Shown here: piece after piece, positions 49,476 to 61,859 of the stretch
Position numbering within the stretch: the stretch's first letter is position 1
Layout: each line of letters opens with the position of its first letter
Assembly (NCBI GenBank): GCA_036345935.2
Contig: JADWOT020001478.1
Span: 62,001 to 126,000 of the forward strand
DNA: 64,000 bases
Direction of reading: 5' to 3'
Source of the DNA: Taenia hydatigena
Lineage: Eukaryota; Platyhelminthes; Cestoda; Cyclophyllidea; Taeniidae
Translations under genes and position numbers: made by a program
Notes under the pieces: model-generated
Told to the model about the DNA's origin: nothing
Databases searched by the model: none
What the model saw: only the letters and a program-made list of their open reading frames with translations

Positions 49476-51429
49476 TTCGCGTCTGCATTATTTGTGCAGA
49501 ATTTCGGGAATTGTGAGTGAGTGGATATAGTGAATGTCTTTTAGCTGAGTCGTGATGTTGACGCAGGGTAACTAAGCTATCCAGAGTCTGACACGTGGCC
49601 TAGGATATGTGCACTTGAATGGTGTCAGAAACGTCTGGCTCGTTATTTGCAGCAAGGCAGTTAAGTGCCATAGGGTGGATTGGGAGATGACACTGAGGCT
49701 GTTTTGATGCTGAAATTAGTGTTACTAAGCGTTTGCATTGGTGAATATGCACGTGAATTGATGGTTGGCGCAAGGGCTTTCAGGCCGATTATTACTTCAA
49801 AGTTGCATTTGAGGGACTGCAGCAGTTGTGGTTTGTAGATGAGTCGGTGGCCTTCATATTGTCAGCAGGTAGTGCTAGATCATTAGTATTTTGCACTATG
49901 GCCTTTTTTCGGCCCCGTGGGGGACAGCGCCCGTGTTTCGTGGGGTTGTTGGTTGAATGAGATCACTTGGAGTTTACACCTTCCATAATTTGGCGCCAAT
50001 CAGCGAGACCTGTTAAGGTGGCACTGGCTGTTTAATGTCTGTCTTGGAGAAGAAATATGTCGCCACTTCCACAGCAAGATGATTAGTTGGTTACATGTTG
50101 GTGGGTTTGTGGCGTTAAGTGGCTAGGTGGTGGGGGTGTAATTATTGACGACCACCCCAAAGTTGTTTGAAAGTGAGCCAGTATGATTGTACTTGGCTGC
50201 CTGTGAGCCGGTGGTTAGTGCATTGCCGAGCTGAGGTAGGATATTGGACTGCCACATAGACGCGATGTAGATAGTGGTGGGTGGTGCGTCAGCAGTTTTT
50301 GATAGCCATTTGGGAGATTGGTTGTTTAGTCAAGAATGTCCTCGTAAGATCGTTATCTGGCTGGATTTCAACTAATTCGTAGGCAGCCAATGTTTGAGTC
50401 CCCGCTATCCCGAAATGTGTGGTCGCGGTTGCAGGTGCCGCGTTTTTACTTTAGATGTCATCGAGTTTGTGGCGTGGACGCAGATTTGTATGTGAGGTAC
50501 CGTTGAGGCGGTGCAAATCAAGTGCATCTATTCCTTTGCAGCTGCCATGAGGAACGAGATGAATGCTGTCTGCACTCACCACTGATGCTCACCTTATTGC
50601 GGCATTAGTGTGTTGGTGTTCAAGCCCTTCAGCTAGGTGTTCTCTTTAAAGGAGTGGACGAGGTTCTGCTTGCCGAAGCGTTGGTGCATTTTGATATTCC
50701 CCTTCTTGTGAATTGTTTCTCTGCCTTTCGTGTTTCGCGATAAATTCATTTTGATGAGCTGTTATTGACATGCATGTGGTGTTCATTTTCTTTGTATGGG
50801 TGTGTTGAGCCGTTCGAGAACAATGGTTTGAATTGGAGTACCTGAAATGTGGCGGTGGAGGTGTAGTGAAGGGGGTAGTTTGAGTTTTGTGAGTGAACGA
50901 GAGAAGACGGTGCTGCTGAGGTATGACATGGCAGCGAGGCCCAATGCGAAGGGTAGGACTACTAAAGGAAATAAAGGCCCGGATAGCAGGAAGCAGACCC
51001 CTTTTTTGATGATTGAGTTTCCTTGTGTCCCGTAACTGCAATCACTACTCGCCCTTCGCTTTCCCAACTCCCTTAATGCTGGTCTGTGCTACCCAAATGT
51101 GCAAAGTAGCATGTTCTCTAACTCCACCATCACAAATGCTTCCTCACTCTTTCCCAGAAAATGGGCTAGACCATTTGTTAACCATTTCTAACTGTCTGTT
51201 ATTTAGGAAGGTACGCTGATGAGAACTTGTTTTGGATGACACGAATGAACTCCGACTTGAAGGCGTTTGTCAACTATTTAGCCAGCTGGCTAGAATAGAG
51301 CTGCTCCCCACAACATCCAATCTTCAGTGTTCTTTTGCCTGGGGAGGTCGACAACGGGGAACTCAATGTCTGAGTGCAAAAGCAACGTTACACTTGCTAC
51401 CTCTGACCAACTCATCGGTCTCGAGCTTC

Positions 51430-52163
51430 GATTCGGTCACCTTGAGAAGAGTCGAGCACTTGAACCCAAAGAATTGACGCTTTCTTCAGCGCTGCGCAAT
51501 CTTCATGGTGCATGGATTCTTCGTTAGACGAGAGGGCATTCCCTCAAGACTGTACAAAGCAAGTGAACGCCTAATCAAAGTAAACTAGCCAGACAGAGTT
51601 TCGCATTTTCACTGGCTTGGCGAACTACTGCAGGCGCTTTGTTAATGGCTAAGATCGCTAGCTTCTGCATAAAGCGATCAGAAAGCTGACAAAAAGAGAT
51701 TCAAGTGGGAGACCGAGCATCTTTAAGCGTCAGAAGAACTGGAATAAAAACTGCTCAGCACCGATCCAAGCCCTACCAAACTTTAGGCCGGCGCACTACC
51801 CTTCGTGCTGGACGCAGACGCTAGTGGTGTATCCATAATCGATAGACTTTCCCAAAGAGAACACGTCATCAACTACGCCAGTATCAAACTCGGCAATAAA
51901 TGCGACAGGAAAGTGCAACAGACCATAAACTGTTCGTTATCCCCACAATGGTTAGACAATTCAAGCCCTACCAGAGAGCGAGGCAGCTCGTAGTGAGGGC
52001 AGATTTTTTGAGCGCCGACTTGCTTAGAAACAGTGGAGGAGATGAAACGTTCAGATGTGCGACGGTACGAGGAAATGTAGTAATATGTCTTTGCAGTTCA
52101 GCGATAACTTGGGCAAACGTCCTACTACCAGGTGGTGCTTATATACAGAATGCTCCCATTTAG
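51430..52163 (+). pseudogene. Ty3/Gypsy RT-RNase H relic (right arm)
   Basis: Mirror of the left-arm relic, reading on the plus strand. The stretch FVLDADASGVSI lies near 51,803-51,840, preceded by FTGLANYCRRF near 51,609-51,640 with stops between. The RNase H frame shifts near 51,900-51,950 and then continues as VRQFKPYQRARQLVVRAD. The copy has the same breaks as the left one, so the element was already dead when the arm was duplicated. Confidence 0.8.
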
Positions 52164-52368
52164 TCACAGTCTCTCTTGAGAGCTCCTCATAAAAAAACGC
52201 AGCACGTGAATCACAGCGGATCTCCGATTGCTAATAAAAAGTCGCAAAAGGCATTTAAAAGTGGGAGAGACGCCTTGGTGCCGCGACAACACAGGAAAGC
52301 GCCCCACCACCAAGGGGTGCTCACATACCGAATGCTTGCACTTTGTTACAATCTGACTCGAGATCCTC
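52083..52368. repeat. Degenerate tandem duplication at end of Gypsy relic (right arm)
   Basis: Mirror of 15,470-15,755. The blocks 52,083-52,188 and 52,273-52,368 align directly and share the peptide endings GGAYIQNA and GGAHIPNA on the plus strand. Confidence 0.5.
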
Positions 52369-53888
52369 TCATTTAAACCACGGTTGGTCACATGCTGAGG
52401 AGTTCTCATTCAAGTTTGATCTACTTATCAATGCATAAAAAGAAGCTCAACTTTGGTGGCAAGTTCTCACGGCTTTCTGTTCTTGTCATCTCTTTAGCGA
52501 ATATCATTCGAAAGTTAGACGGAAACCTTAACTAGTCGAACCCGTCAGACATTTGACAGCGACGAAGTACGTTTTGCGTACTGTGTAAAAACACCATTCG
52601 GTTTGTAGTCAGCACACAGCGCAGAACCACACGAAACGTCACTCAAAATGCTCACTCGACAACTGGGAAGTGCATGCAATGCGAGTCACTTTATTGGGTG
52701 GTTCAAGCACAGGTTCGTCGCAGACTACAACCGGCCGTATTCAATCATCAGGCAGCAATCCTAGTATTTTAAAATCTTAGTAAACAAGGATAATCTTTGT
52801 AAAGGAGCATACAATGCAGGCGGTAGTCTTCCAAGCATTATAATGGAATCTGGCACACATAGAATTAGCAAAGAAAATTTGGATTTTACAAGTAAGTGAC
52901 AGTCGACTAATAAGAGTCTTCATAACCTTTAGCTAGTTTAAAGAATAGGGAAAAAGACAGCTACCTAAGCTATATTTCTGTGACGATTGATTAGCCAAAT
53001 AAATGTTCAGCTTAATCCCGTCAGCGTTTGTAACAGGAAAGGTAAGAGAACTTGCAGTTCAAATAAAGTTGACGTAGCGAAATCCCCTCTCCAACTTTTT
53101 CGCAAGATAACAACGAGCAAATGAACCATTTGTGTTTCATATCCCGCCATCCCCTGAGATCATTCGTCTCCACCATCTACAGTATCTGCACGCTCCATAT
53201 CACACCGACGAACTGCCACGCCACCAAATTCATAGCCTCAACGGAGGGCACAAAGGCAACAGCGGTGACACCACAGCCATCAGCATTAGTGTCCTCGATT
53301 TCAGAAGCGACAACAGAAATCAGAAAGTCGGTGGCACCACCTGTCTGCTACTCATCAACGCTGTCATGGATGTACGCTACCACCTAATACAAAATGAGTA
53401 CAAAGAAGTACAGTTGGCGGGCGAAGACTATTAATGGAATGAGGAATTTGGCAAACGAGGAGCACAATGGGAAAGGCGAGGTCAAGGATGCGGTGCTTCT
53501 GCGCCTCCACACAGGAGACGTCACCCGCGCCAGCGCTAAGTGCAGCACTGCAGCAGCAGAAGGTGATTGGCATGTCGAGGAGACTGTTGACGGCTATTCC
53601 AAGTTGACGGTCTTAGTGGTACCATTGCAGCAGGAAGCTCAAAGCTGTTAAGATGTGTCGCTCCTTGTTACTGATTAACAAGGTATAAAGACGGTTAGTG
53701 AAAATGACAGCGGGATAGATGGAAAGACCTACAATCAGGCACTGAAGGGTAGCCATTAACTCAAAAGGAATAATTTTAAAGTCAAAGCACTGCATGGAAA
53801 TCGGTGTTTGCATATAAAGTCCATCACATAGACGTCTTGTTGAACTCATGACAAAGACTAGCTCAACATTCCTGCAACAAGCACCCAC

Positions 53889-54289
53889 GAGCTAATAATG
53901 CCAGTCGCCGACATTCGACGCTATTGAGGCGATGCTTGACACCAACGTCAGTGATCCCTCATGGCAGTGCATTGCACTTCGAGTTTCGTTTGGCATGGAA
54001 ACAAAGTTCAGAATAAGTTGTTCTGCCGACCAGCAGTATGTCCGTAGGGGAGCGTTAGCACGCCGATCTCCTTAAGGAAGTATATTAGGGGTAATCTTCG
54101 GAACGAAACTTTCCGGGTGGTCCATGGCTAGTGTCGCTTCGGTTGTTGATAGCTTTCTTGTAGAACACGGAGAAGGGGTAGATGCTGGAGGCGGACGTCG
54201 CTCTTGGCCCATCCGTAGTACGTGCACTTCCTTCGCACCACTACAACATGCCATAAGCGGTAGAGATCGGGATAAAACCCTATAGAGTC
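53889..54289. other. Right flank next to palindrome, probably retroelement interior
   Basis: No counterpart at the left boundary. It lies directly inside (5' to 3' on the minus strand) the LTR and primer-site pair at 54.29-54.47 kb, so it is probably internal sequence of that element cut by the palindrome edge. A 60-codon minus frame (54,072-54,254) has no recognised motif. Confidence 0.35.
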
Positions 54290-54309
54290 GGGTTCGCTTC
54301 CCGCTGCCA
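54290..54309 (-). promoter_or_regulatory. Primer-binding-site-like sequence
   Basis: On the minus strand the sequence begins TGGCAGCGGGA and ends CGAACCC, six bases after an LTR end. This is the form of the complement of a tRNA 3' end (TGG from CCA, and CGAACC from the T-loop TTCG). The plus strand shows the matching T-arm, CGGG-TTCGCTT-CCCG. The primer tRNA is not identified. Confidence 0.5.
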
Positions 54310-54315
54310 TCAAAG

Positions 54316-54469
54316 TGGCGTCCCGAGGCTACCTCGAAGGCAAATGAAGACAGAATGCAAGGGTGGAATAGATATATTCAACGGATAGAGGGAAATAGGC
54401 AGCTAGAGCAATACGGCCACCTCTGTGTCCTTGGCCGAAACCAGTAGTTCCAACAAATAAAGTACTACA
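54316..54469 (-). mobile_element. LTR with adjacent primer site, outside the palindrome
   Basis: The 154-bp segment matches the LTR-like elements at 19,865-20,050 and 47,788-47,973, with TG...CA ends (TGTAGTACTTT start and GACGCCA end on the minus strand). It lacks about 30 bases that the arm copies have. The neighbouring primer-binding-site-like sequence fixes its orientation as the 5' LTR of a minus-strand element. Confidence 0.55.
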
Positions 54470-57400
54470 TTGATTGCTTGCTTTCCAGGTGCCAATTACC
54501 CATGCGCATGAACCAATGCAATCCATTTTTGCTTCATTGGCGAACCACTAATGACAGTAATCGTGTTATTACCATTGGGCCAGCAAAACATGCTCATTTT
54601 GCAAGTGTAGCGATTGAATACGCTAATTGGCTTACGAAAACCCTCGTAGGGTTCTGTTTGCAAGCACCTTTATGCTACACCAGTCAAAAGACGGAATAGA
54701 ACTTATTCAGAAGATCCATAAATGGCGATTAAAAGAAGGCCCAACATATTGGCGTAGGACGTTCCTCTAACCCAGTGTCTCCGAATCGATATTCACACTC
54801 TCCAGATGAGCGGAGTTTGACGGAACTCACGGCTGGAGTACAACTCAACTCAGTGGGATGAGCAGACATCACATCAGTAATTTTGCCCTTGCGGAATGGG
54901 TGTTCACATCTGCATTAAGTTCAGCTATAAAAAACTCACAGATTGCAGGACAACCGTCCCAATCATCCACCGTAGGGTGCCATGTTGCCTAATTGAAGCT
55001 TAAATCGAATAAAATTTAAGGCAAGATTTGAGGAGGCGAAATGAAGTCGGTCAGTTACCGACGGTTCCAAACATCACCCATTCAGGGATTCGGACGCAAT
55101 CTTGCACCTCCCTTGCACCTTATGAACATGCCCTAAAGTTGTTTGGCATGATGACTCGTCAAGAAGGATTTGTAATGACTTGAAATAATCTTTTTGCTAT
55201 GGCGCAGATTTTGCATTTTATGTTATTATTACTTGCATTTGCATTGGTAATAGAGCGAGCTTAGCACTCCATCCATATTGAATCTCTCCAACTCTCTTTC
55301 ACTTAACTTTGCTCTAGTCACGGCTGCAAGTTCCTCGTTTATAACTAGATGAAATTTAAAATATCTTCCTCTAATTTCAGTACAAAGTGTGAATTATAGC
55401 AGGCTGGTAAAATGGAAGGAAGAGAATCAAGCAGCGTCGATCACTGTTGAATTCATAAGCCATTAACTTTTGTAGCAGAAATTGGTTGCATTTTGATGAT
55501 ATCCAACACAAATGGTGGCATGGGAAGTAGTTATTCCAGTCCTTAATAAACCACTGCAAGCATCTGTTCAATCACATGGTTACCAGAAGTGCAACGAAAG
55601 ACTCTGCGTAAAAATCAACCTACTAGCTGTTCCATTCACTACAATAAAGGCGCCCAAGGGCATCAAATATCTTCACACCAGGGGTAGTCGCATAGACTTG
55701 TATGTGCTTGGGATTGGTAAGTTTAAAAGGGTTGCGGAATCAGCTGATGACACTGCGAAAGGGATTTGCATACTGTGAGGCAAGTCTCACTAGGAAGTAG
55801 TGGAAGAGTATGATCACGATGGCGGGAGGTCTCGCGACGCCAGAAGTTATCGATGAAGCATGAAACTGCAAAAGCGGTTCGTTCTTACTGCCTAAAATAC
55901 GAAATGACTAATTTAATGGATTGGCAGACAAACATAATGCACGAATCTGCTTATTGTGTCCGATTCGAAGCATAATTTGGCAAGACTTCATCCGTAGGGT
56001 TGGAAGAGGATGGGATTGGCAATGCATAAGTTGCAGGAGATTGCATTAGAATGCTTGATTAGGAAAATTTGAAGAAAAAAGATGTTTTGGGTTGATGTAA
56101 GAGCTCTTCATGATGCATGCGATCGGATGAGCCCACAATCGATTGACTCAAGGCAGCACAATTGCTGATGAGGCGCAGGCAAATGTTTGGATTTTAGTCG
56201 CCTTTATTCTCGAAAGCAATTGACGTATTGGCCACTTTAGCCGATTTAGATCCATCAAATACCAGTCCAGTCTGAATCCACTGAGACGGAATTTCAATTG
56301 TGATAGGTGTGCATTAGGAAAAGGTAGTGAATTCCAAGCAACTTTAATGCACTGGTTTTATAATTCCACAGAAGTTGACATCGTTAATATATTGTCCTGT
56401 ATCGTTGCGATGAATGCGTTACTTAAATTTAAAGCACTGACACCTTATTTGATACCTACAGAGGAAGTCCTTTTGTGACAATTAAACCTCTACTCCTTTG
56501 CTTTCACATGTTTGAAAGAAAACCCAAAGTGATCAACTCCATTATATGGCAATTGCGTCTTAGCTGGCTTTCATTAGCTGCTAAAAGGGAAGAAAGCGGT
56601 TTGGGAGCATATACTATGCTCTTAATCCGTCAAGCAAATTATTCTTCTTGAAAATGCACTGCTCGTCTTACCCTAACCGAATTTGTTTTCTTTGTACCAT
56701 ATTCTTACACATCCTCATCGTTACTGTTCCAATCTGAACCATTGTAGCTTTGGCATGAGCGCGCATACTTTACCCTACTTCTGCATCTTTTATTACCCTA
56801 CTCTCTCAGTTTCTTTTGCAAATATAGACAATTTACACTTTAGATTACATAATGAGAAATGCTGCAAGGACTAGCAGATTGAAGTAAGTTGCTGAATCTC
56901 ATTTCTGAGTGATCGCGATCTATGCCCGTAATCTTCCAGCTTTCCTTGCCAAAACAGACATTTTAAAATGAAAAGTGTCGCATTCTCTTTGAAAAGAGGT
57001 CGAGCTGCTAATTCTTGATTCTAATCAATTCTGGAACGGCATGGATAAGAATGAAAGGAGCTCTGTACACTTGCTAGTCCTGAATTCGTTGCTCCGGCCA
57101 CACCTGAATTGCGGGATCGCAAAGTGAGTAATACCACGAGCAATTGCACTAGGGAACCTGCTATCGAGCCTTAATACTGATCATTCCTGGAGTGAATTTG
57201 CAGATTTATGCGCTATAGCAACTTTCTTTTACAAAATACACCAGGCATACCAAAAGCGTCAGATCTTATAAGGAGAAATGCCGCAAACAATTACGGAAGG
57301 GAGCAATGCGCTAAACTTTGTTTTTGACCAACGTAAATTCAAAAGGTAACAAAAAGGTTATGCTCTAGACTCTTGCTAAAAGCGTTTAGAGAAAGAAACA

Positions 57401-57479
57401 CGCACAGAGAAATTCGATTGTTTGAATGTGTGCGTTCGCACATTATCCTTTTTCGCACCAACTTAGGCGCTCTTATCAT
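54470..57479. other. Right flank, no recognised gene
   Basis: Short frames only (for example 88 codons at 55,512-55,778 plus), none with a known domain, and no repeat partner found elsewhere in the window. Confidence 0.5.
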
Positions 57480-59090
57480 CGACCAAAGCCTGATTTTCGC
57501 AACAAAGTACGAAAACTGCTGCAAGTAATTACTAAATGGAGTAGGCTGCTGTGCTTTGAATCCAATTGATTCTGGGCCTAAATGAACAGAATATGGCGCA
57601 GTTTTATACGCTTGTGTCATCTCAGCCTTCTTTACCAAAGAGGCTTCCTCGACTATCGACGTTGTCCAAATTTAATCATGCAACACGGGAAACATCATGG
57701 CTGCTAGGGACGGAAGAAAGAGCTGAGTACGAGAGCAAATAACTGCAGATAACAGTCAAAAAAATATGTCATAGCTGTGTGCCTATGCTATCGCAGTTTT
57801 AGTATCTAAATCATTGGCCTGACACTGCGTCCATTCCCAAACATAAAATGTCTTACAATTGAACTGCAACTATTTGAAGGGAAACAACCTAAAAAAAGCA
57901 TGGCGCAGCTGATATTCGCACTTTCTGCTATTTTTACAGCCGCAAGACAAAATGGTGTAGTTTAACAGGATCCTTGCCTTTTTGGTGTTGTAACAAACCG
58001 TCGGTAAGGGTCTTATTGGAATCAGTTTCAGATCAAAGTAGGAATAACATAAAACACAGCGCACTTGGTCTAATTTGCCATTGTTTCACATGTGTGCTGT
58101 AATTTTTTCCTTTGCCTCGAAGGCCTCCAACTACAACCCAGTAGCAATCGAATAACTTGAATTGACCAGCATTTTTAAACATAGCTCGCAGATGTAGACG
58201 GTTCAGCAATTCGTGTAAGGGAAATTTACTTCTCACTAATAAATAAAATCGTGGAAATAAAGGGTAAAGTCTAAGTATAAGTAGCTATTGTTGATTTATG
58301 CATGAGAGGTTTGCTAAGAAACCATAAAATGCAATTTATTCTTACCTGAATCATGTGCGAAGTAATGCCAACGGAGCGACCCTGATTCAGAATCAATCGC
58401 TAAGGAGCCCATGCTCAGCTAATTATGTTTCAGTCAAACGCGATGCATTCTTGTGAGTTTCCTATGCCGCAACGCCACTTTCACCAAGTAATCCTCAGCA
58501 GTTAAGACGAGATCTCAAAATTACATTGCGCACCTTTGCCATCACCATGACAATGCATTGCAGCAACGAATTAAATATGCCGGAGAGACAGAAAGCAGTT
58601 ACCGCTAGTGACTTTGAAAGATGATGAGTAAACTAGTCAAAATAAAGACTTGTTTCAACTAGCGTAAAATGCAATCTACAGTTGACTTATGTCTTGAAAC
58701 TTGCAGACGTATTTTGTGTCTATATTTACTTTCGTTTTTGGAGCGACGTGTGGTATATTCCTAAGTGAATAAGTCGCATGAGCAATTAAGGGCGAAAATT
58801 ATCATCAACTATATTTATCAGCTAACATTATGCATAACTTTTTATTTATTTGAATTTTGTTCTTTTGCCTTCAAATAGGATACATAACAAACGCGCCTTA
58901 TCCATTCCTCACAAGTAGTGCATCGTCTTCAAATCTAAAAAGAGATCGCCCTTGCTCGCTATAGTTTGGACTCACATCAAACATCGTTAGCCAGTGCTAC
59001 ATGTCATTTTAGGCACTCATTTACACGTGTCGTTTTCCACAACATGGTATAGTAAAAAAGCGAGAGGCATTTATCCGTATAATTTATTCA
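57480..59090 (+). repeat. Strongly diverged copy of arm segment 24.6-26.1 kb
   Basis: Collinear with 24,590-26,100 in direct orientation (inverted relative to 41,738-43,248), with blocks of similarity separated by indels. It is far more diverged than the two arms are from each other, so it records an older duplication. No gene recognised. Confidence 0.6.
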
Positions 59091-60144
59091 TAATAAATCT
59101 TTAATGTGTGACTAGGCCCCAAATGAAAAGCAATTACAGCGTGAGGATAAGCAGAAAAGATTGTCCAAAGTGCTAAACACTTTCCATTAAGAGTGAGGCA
59201 GGCCCACAATTAGGCAGCAGTAAGGCGATACGCGCTTGCTAAAATTGCAAGCATTATTACGTCAGGTGTTGCAAGTGTCTTGTCAATTGTAAGCAATCAC
59301 TGCATTGGATTTAATTTTGTAGCAACGTAAAACGAGGTTCTAGACACTATGCTAACTCGAATTCTAAACCAGCTCATGTAAATGCGGGAACCTTATTGTC
59401 GGTGTGGGTCACTTGTGAGCTTCATATCCATCTTATTCGATTTTAGAGGTCAGGCGGCATGGTAGGCCCTTTGGTATCAATAGTGGTCGATTTGTAGATT
59501 TATTAACTTCTACTAGATCGATTGGGGAGGAATGACACCGCTGATAAACAGTCTCAGAGTATACAGAGCCTCTTTTCCTTCTCCCCCGTTAATCAAACAG
59601 ATCATGGAATAGGGTATATCCTGCGACATGTCGGAGCCATAGCGATGAAAAATCCCCATTACCCCTCCTCACACCTTAAATTCACTTAATACGCCTTTCA
59701 AGATCATAAAATATTTGCCTCGTGAACCCATTTCCGCGTTTCAGCGTTGATTGACGGAACAAGGGTCTAGGGTTGACTACACTGTTTGATTTAAAATAAA
59801 GATAAGGATATATCATTAAGATATGATGCTAGACATCATTGTTATAGCGGCTCAAAATCGATCAACGACCATTTAACCACGCAGTTAGACAAAATGAGCT
59901 ACGAAAAAAGTTTACTAAATGCTCGCTGACCGGTCATATAAAAACATAGATAGCATGATTATATACATAGAGATAAAAATTTGAAAATCGTCTAGACATA
60001 ATAATCAAACATAGCAAAATGGAGGTTGTGCTAAGTTGATGCGGGTAAGTACATGCCAGTTGCAGCATAGTGGAAAGCCCGAGGACGCACGGTTGCTGGC
60101 CCACTTTATTCATTTAGCCTTTCTTACTCCCCACCCAACATTTC
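59091..60144. other. Right flank, no recognised gene
   Basis: AT-rich DNA without supportable exons or repeats. Confidence 0.5.
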
Positions 60145-60180
60145 CCTCCTCCTCCTCCTCCTCCTCCTCCTCCTCCTCCT
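60145..60180. repeat. (CCT)12 microsatellite
   Basis: Twelve uninterrupted CCT units, followed by TCTCATT. Likely polymorphic in length. It is the only perfect microsatellite of this size that I saw in the window. Confidence 0.95.
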
Positions 60181-61859
60181 TCTCATTCGTGCGCCTCCTT
60201 CCCTAGTCATAAGTGGCACGCCTTTACACCCATGCCACTTCTCATCACGCATCGCCCTATAACCAATGACACCATCGCCATGGCCCACATCTCATCCATA
60301 CAAATAAGTCATCAATGTGAAAGGCTTTCATGCTTTAGCCTTTTGGTGAGCCCACCAACTGCACTGCAAATCATGCACGTCTAGATGGCCACCAGGGCAT
60401 GCGTGTGGGCATGCGAGTGGAAATTGCACCGGAACACTTCAGTGTGAATGATTGTGTCAAGGTAATTGTGACTCTACGATTGGCAGGATTGAGCTGCAGA
60501 CGAAAGAGAACCAGCACTCATTTGCTGTGATGATGCAGTGGATGGGTGTTTTGGCAAGTGAAAGGGAAGAAAGGGTGAGCAATGAAGGCTTGATTGCATT
60601 TTCAGTGAAGCAGTGATAAATGGGCACGTTTTCATTACTGAAGCCAACATAGCGCTTTTATAGTGGAAAAAACTCTTATCTTTATGGCTTTATGCTACGC
60701 ACTCACTGCAGGAGTACATGGTGTTTAGCCTTCGCCAAAGCTGGCACGCCATGCAAAGAACAAGCGCTTAAAAATTTAAACGTCAAAAGTTCTAAAACTA
60801 GCCTTTGCAGTGCCCTCTTTATATGATTAATATGATTAAGCAAAACTCACCTTCTGATTGGATGACAAGTTCGTGTAGCAACAAATATAATTTAAACGTC
60901 TTAGTGAAAATAAGACACAGATGCAAGCGGAGCATCCAAAGTCTAAAAATAATCGGAATCTTGACAATAAGGCTGGCACTTTGCACACTGATCACAACTG
61001 CGGCCCACATTTATGCATCCGATGAGCCAAGGTTAGTTTGGATACAATCAGAAGGCCAGTGTGGGTATTTTTAGGGCTATAAATCGAGGTAATGCAAAAC
61101 CACATCTTTCAGAGTTCAAAATTCCACGTCTAAGTAGAAATACAAAGCGTTTCCTTTGCTGTCGACTTTTGCTTTGTACGACAAAGTCATAGATCACCGT
61201 CGAGATTGACTGTAAGGAGGTAAGTAATCAAACAGTTTATGGGTTCGTTTTTTACAGGTGTTTATGGAAATGGGTGTAAAAGAAAAGAGATGAGAGCAAT
61301 TAACTTACAGATAGCTTGGTAATTTTTTCTTTAGTACCTCTCTACTATGGTTGCTCTCTGAGACATCACTTGTCTTAGTATTATTTTAAGTCACCGCGAT
61401 ATGAGGTAAGTTAAGATTTTAATACCTTACTACTCTATTGTTTTGTCAATTACGAATGTGATTTGGAAACTCTCTGGTGTCGCAAAACATGGATTCACTT
61501 TTGTGGTACTAAATTTCAGCTATTTCAATGGCGGGATATTCGCCTAAGACCAATCTGCAGAACTATAATGCATCCCGAGTAGTAAAGTACGACGTCTACT
61601 CCCGTGGATCAATAGTCTTTCTTTACTGCAGTAGACGGCCTGTTTGAATCAGTTTCTGGCTACTAGGAGGCAAGATACTTCCAGCAAATCTCACCCTCTT
61701 AAAAAATCACAATGTAAAAGCCTAAGTGCAGAACAGCGGTGCTTCTCTGAGTCGGTAAAATCACCACCATAGCACCACAGCATACCTGTCAAACTGAGGC
61801 ATGAGATGGGCATTCACAGTTAGTTAAGGATTCGAAACGTCCGCATACTATATTGGACC
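60181..61859. other. Right flank, no recognised gene
   Basis: An 89-codon frame at 60,805-61,074 plus has no known domain. The region ends where the third copy of segment A begins. Confidence 0.5.

Larger units (their letters stand above)
34663..53888 (-). repeat. Right arm of 19.2-kb inverted repeat (palindrome)
   Basis: Mirror of 13,950-33,175. The inner edge lies inside repeated segment A, whose sequence continues without a break into the spacer. The outer edge at 53,888 is followed by 54 kb sequence that has no counterpart at the left boundary. A frame of 157 codons at 40,953-41,426 is open only in this arm, because the left arm has a TGG to TGA change, which argues that the frame is not a conserved gene. 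Confidence 0.97.

Noticed and set aside
13950..53888. CRISPR array, bacterial operon, integron or prophage interpretation
   Set aside because: No spaced short direct repeats, no ribosome-binding sites, no long frames and no bacterial families. The gene structure is intron-containing.
54240..54310. Apparent tRNA gene with a good T-arm (CGGG-TTCGCTT-CCCG)
   Set aside because: D and anticodon arms do not fold into a tRNA, and the T-arm is better explained as the complement of a primer-binding site beside the LTR.
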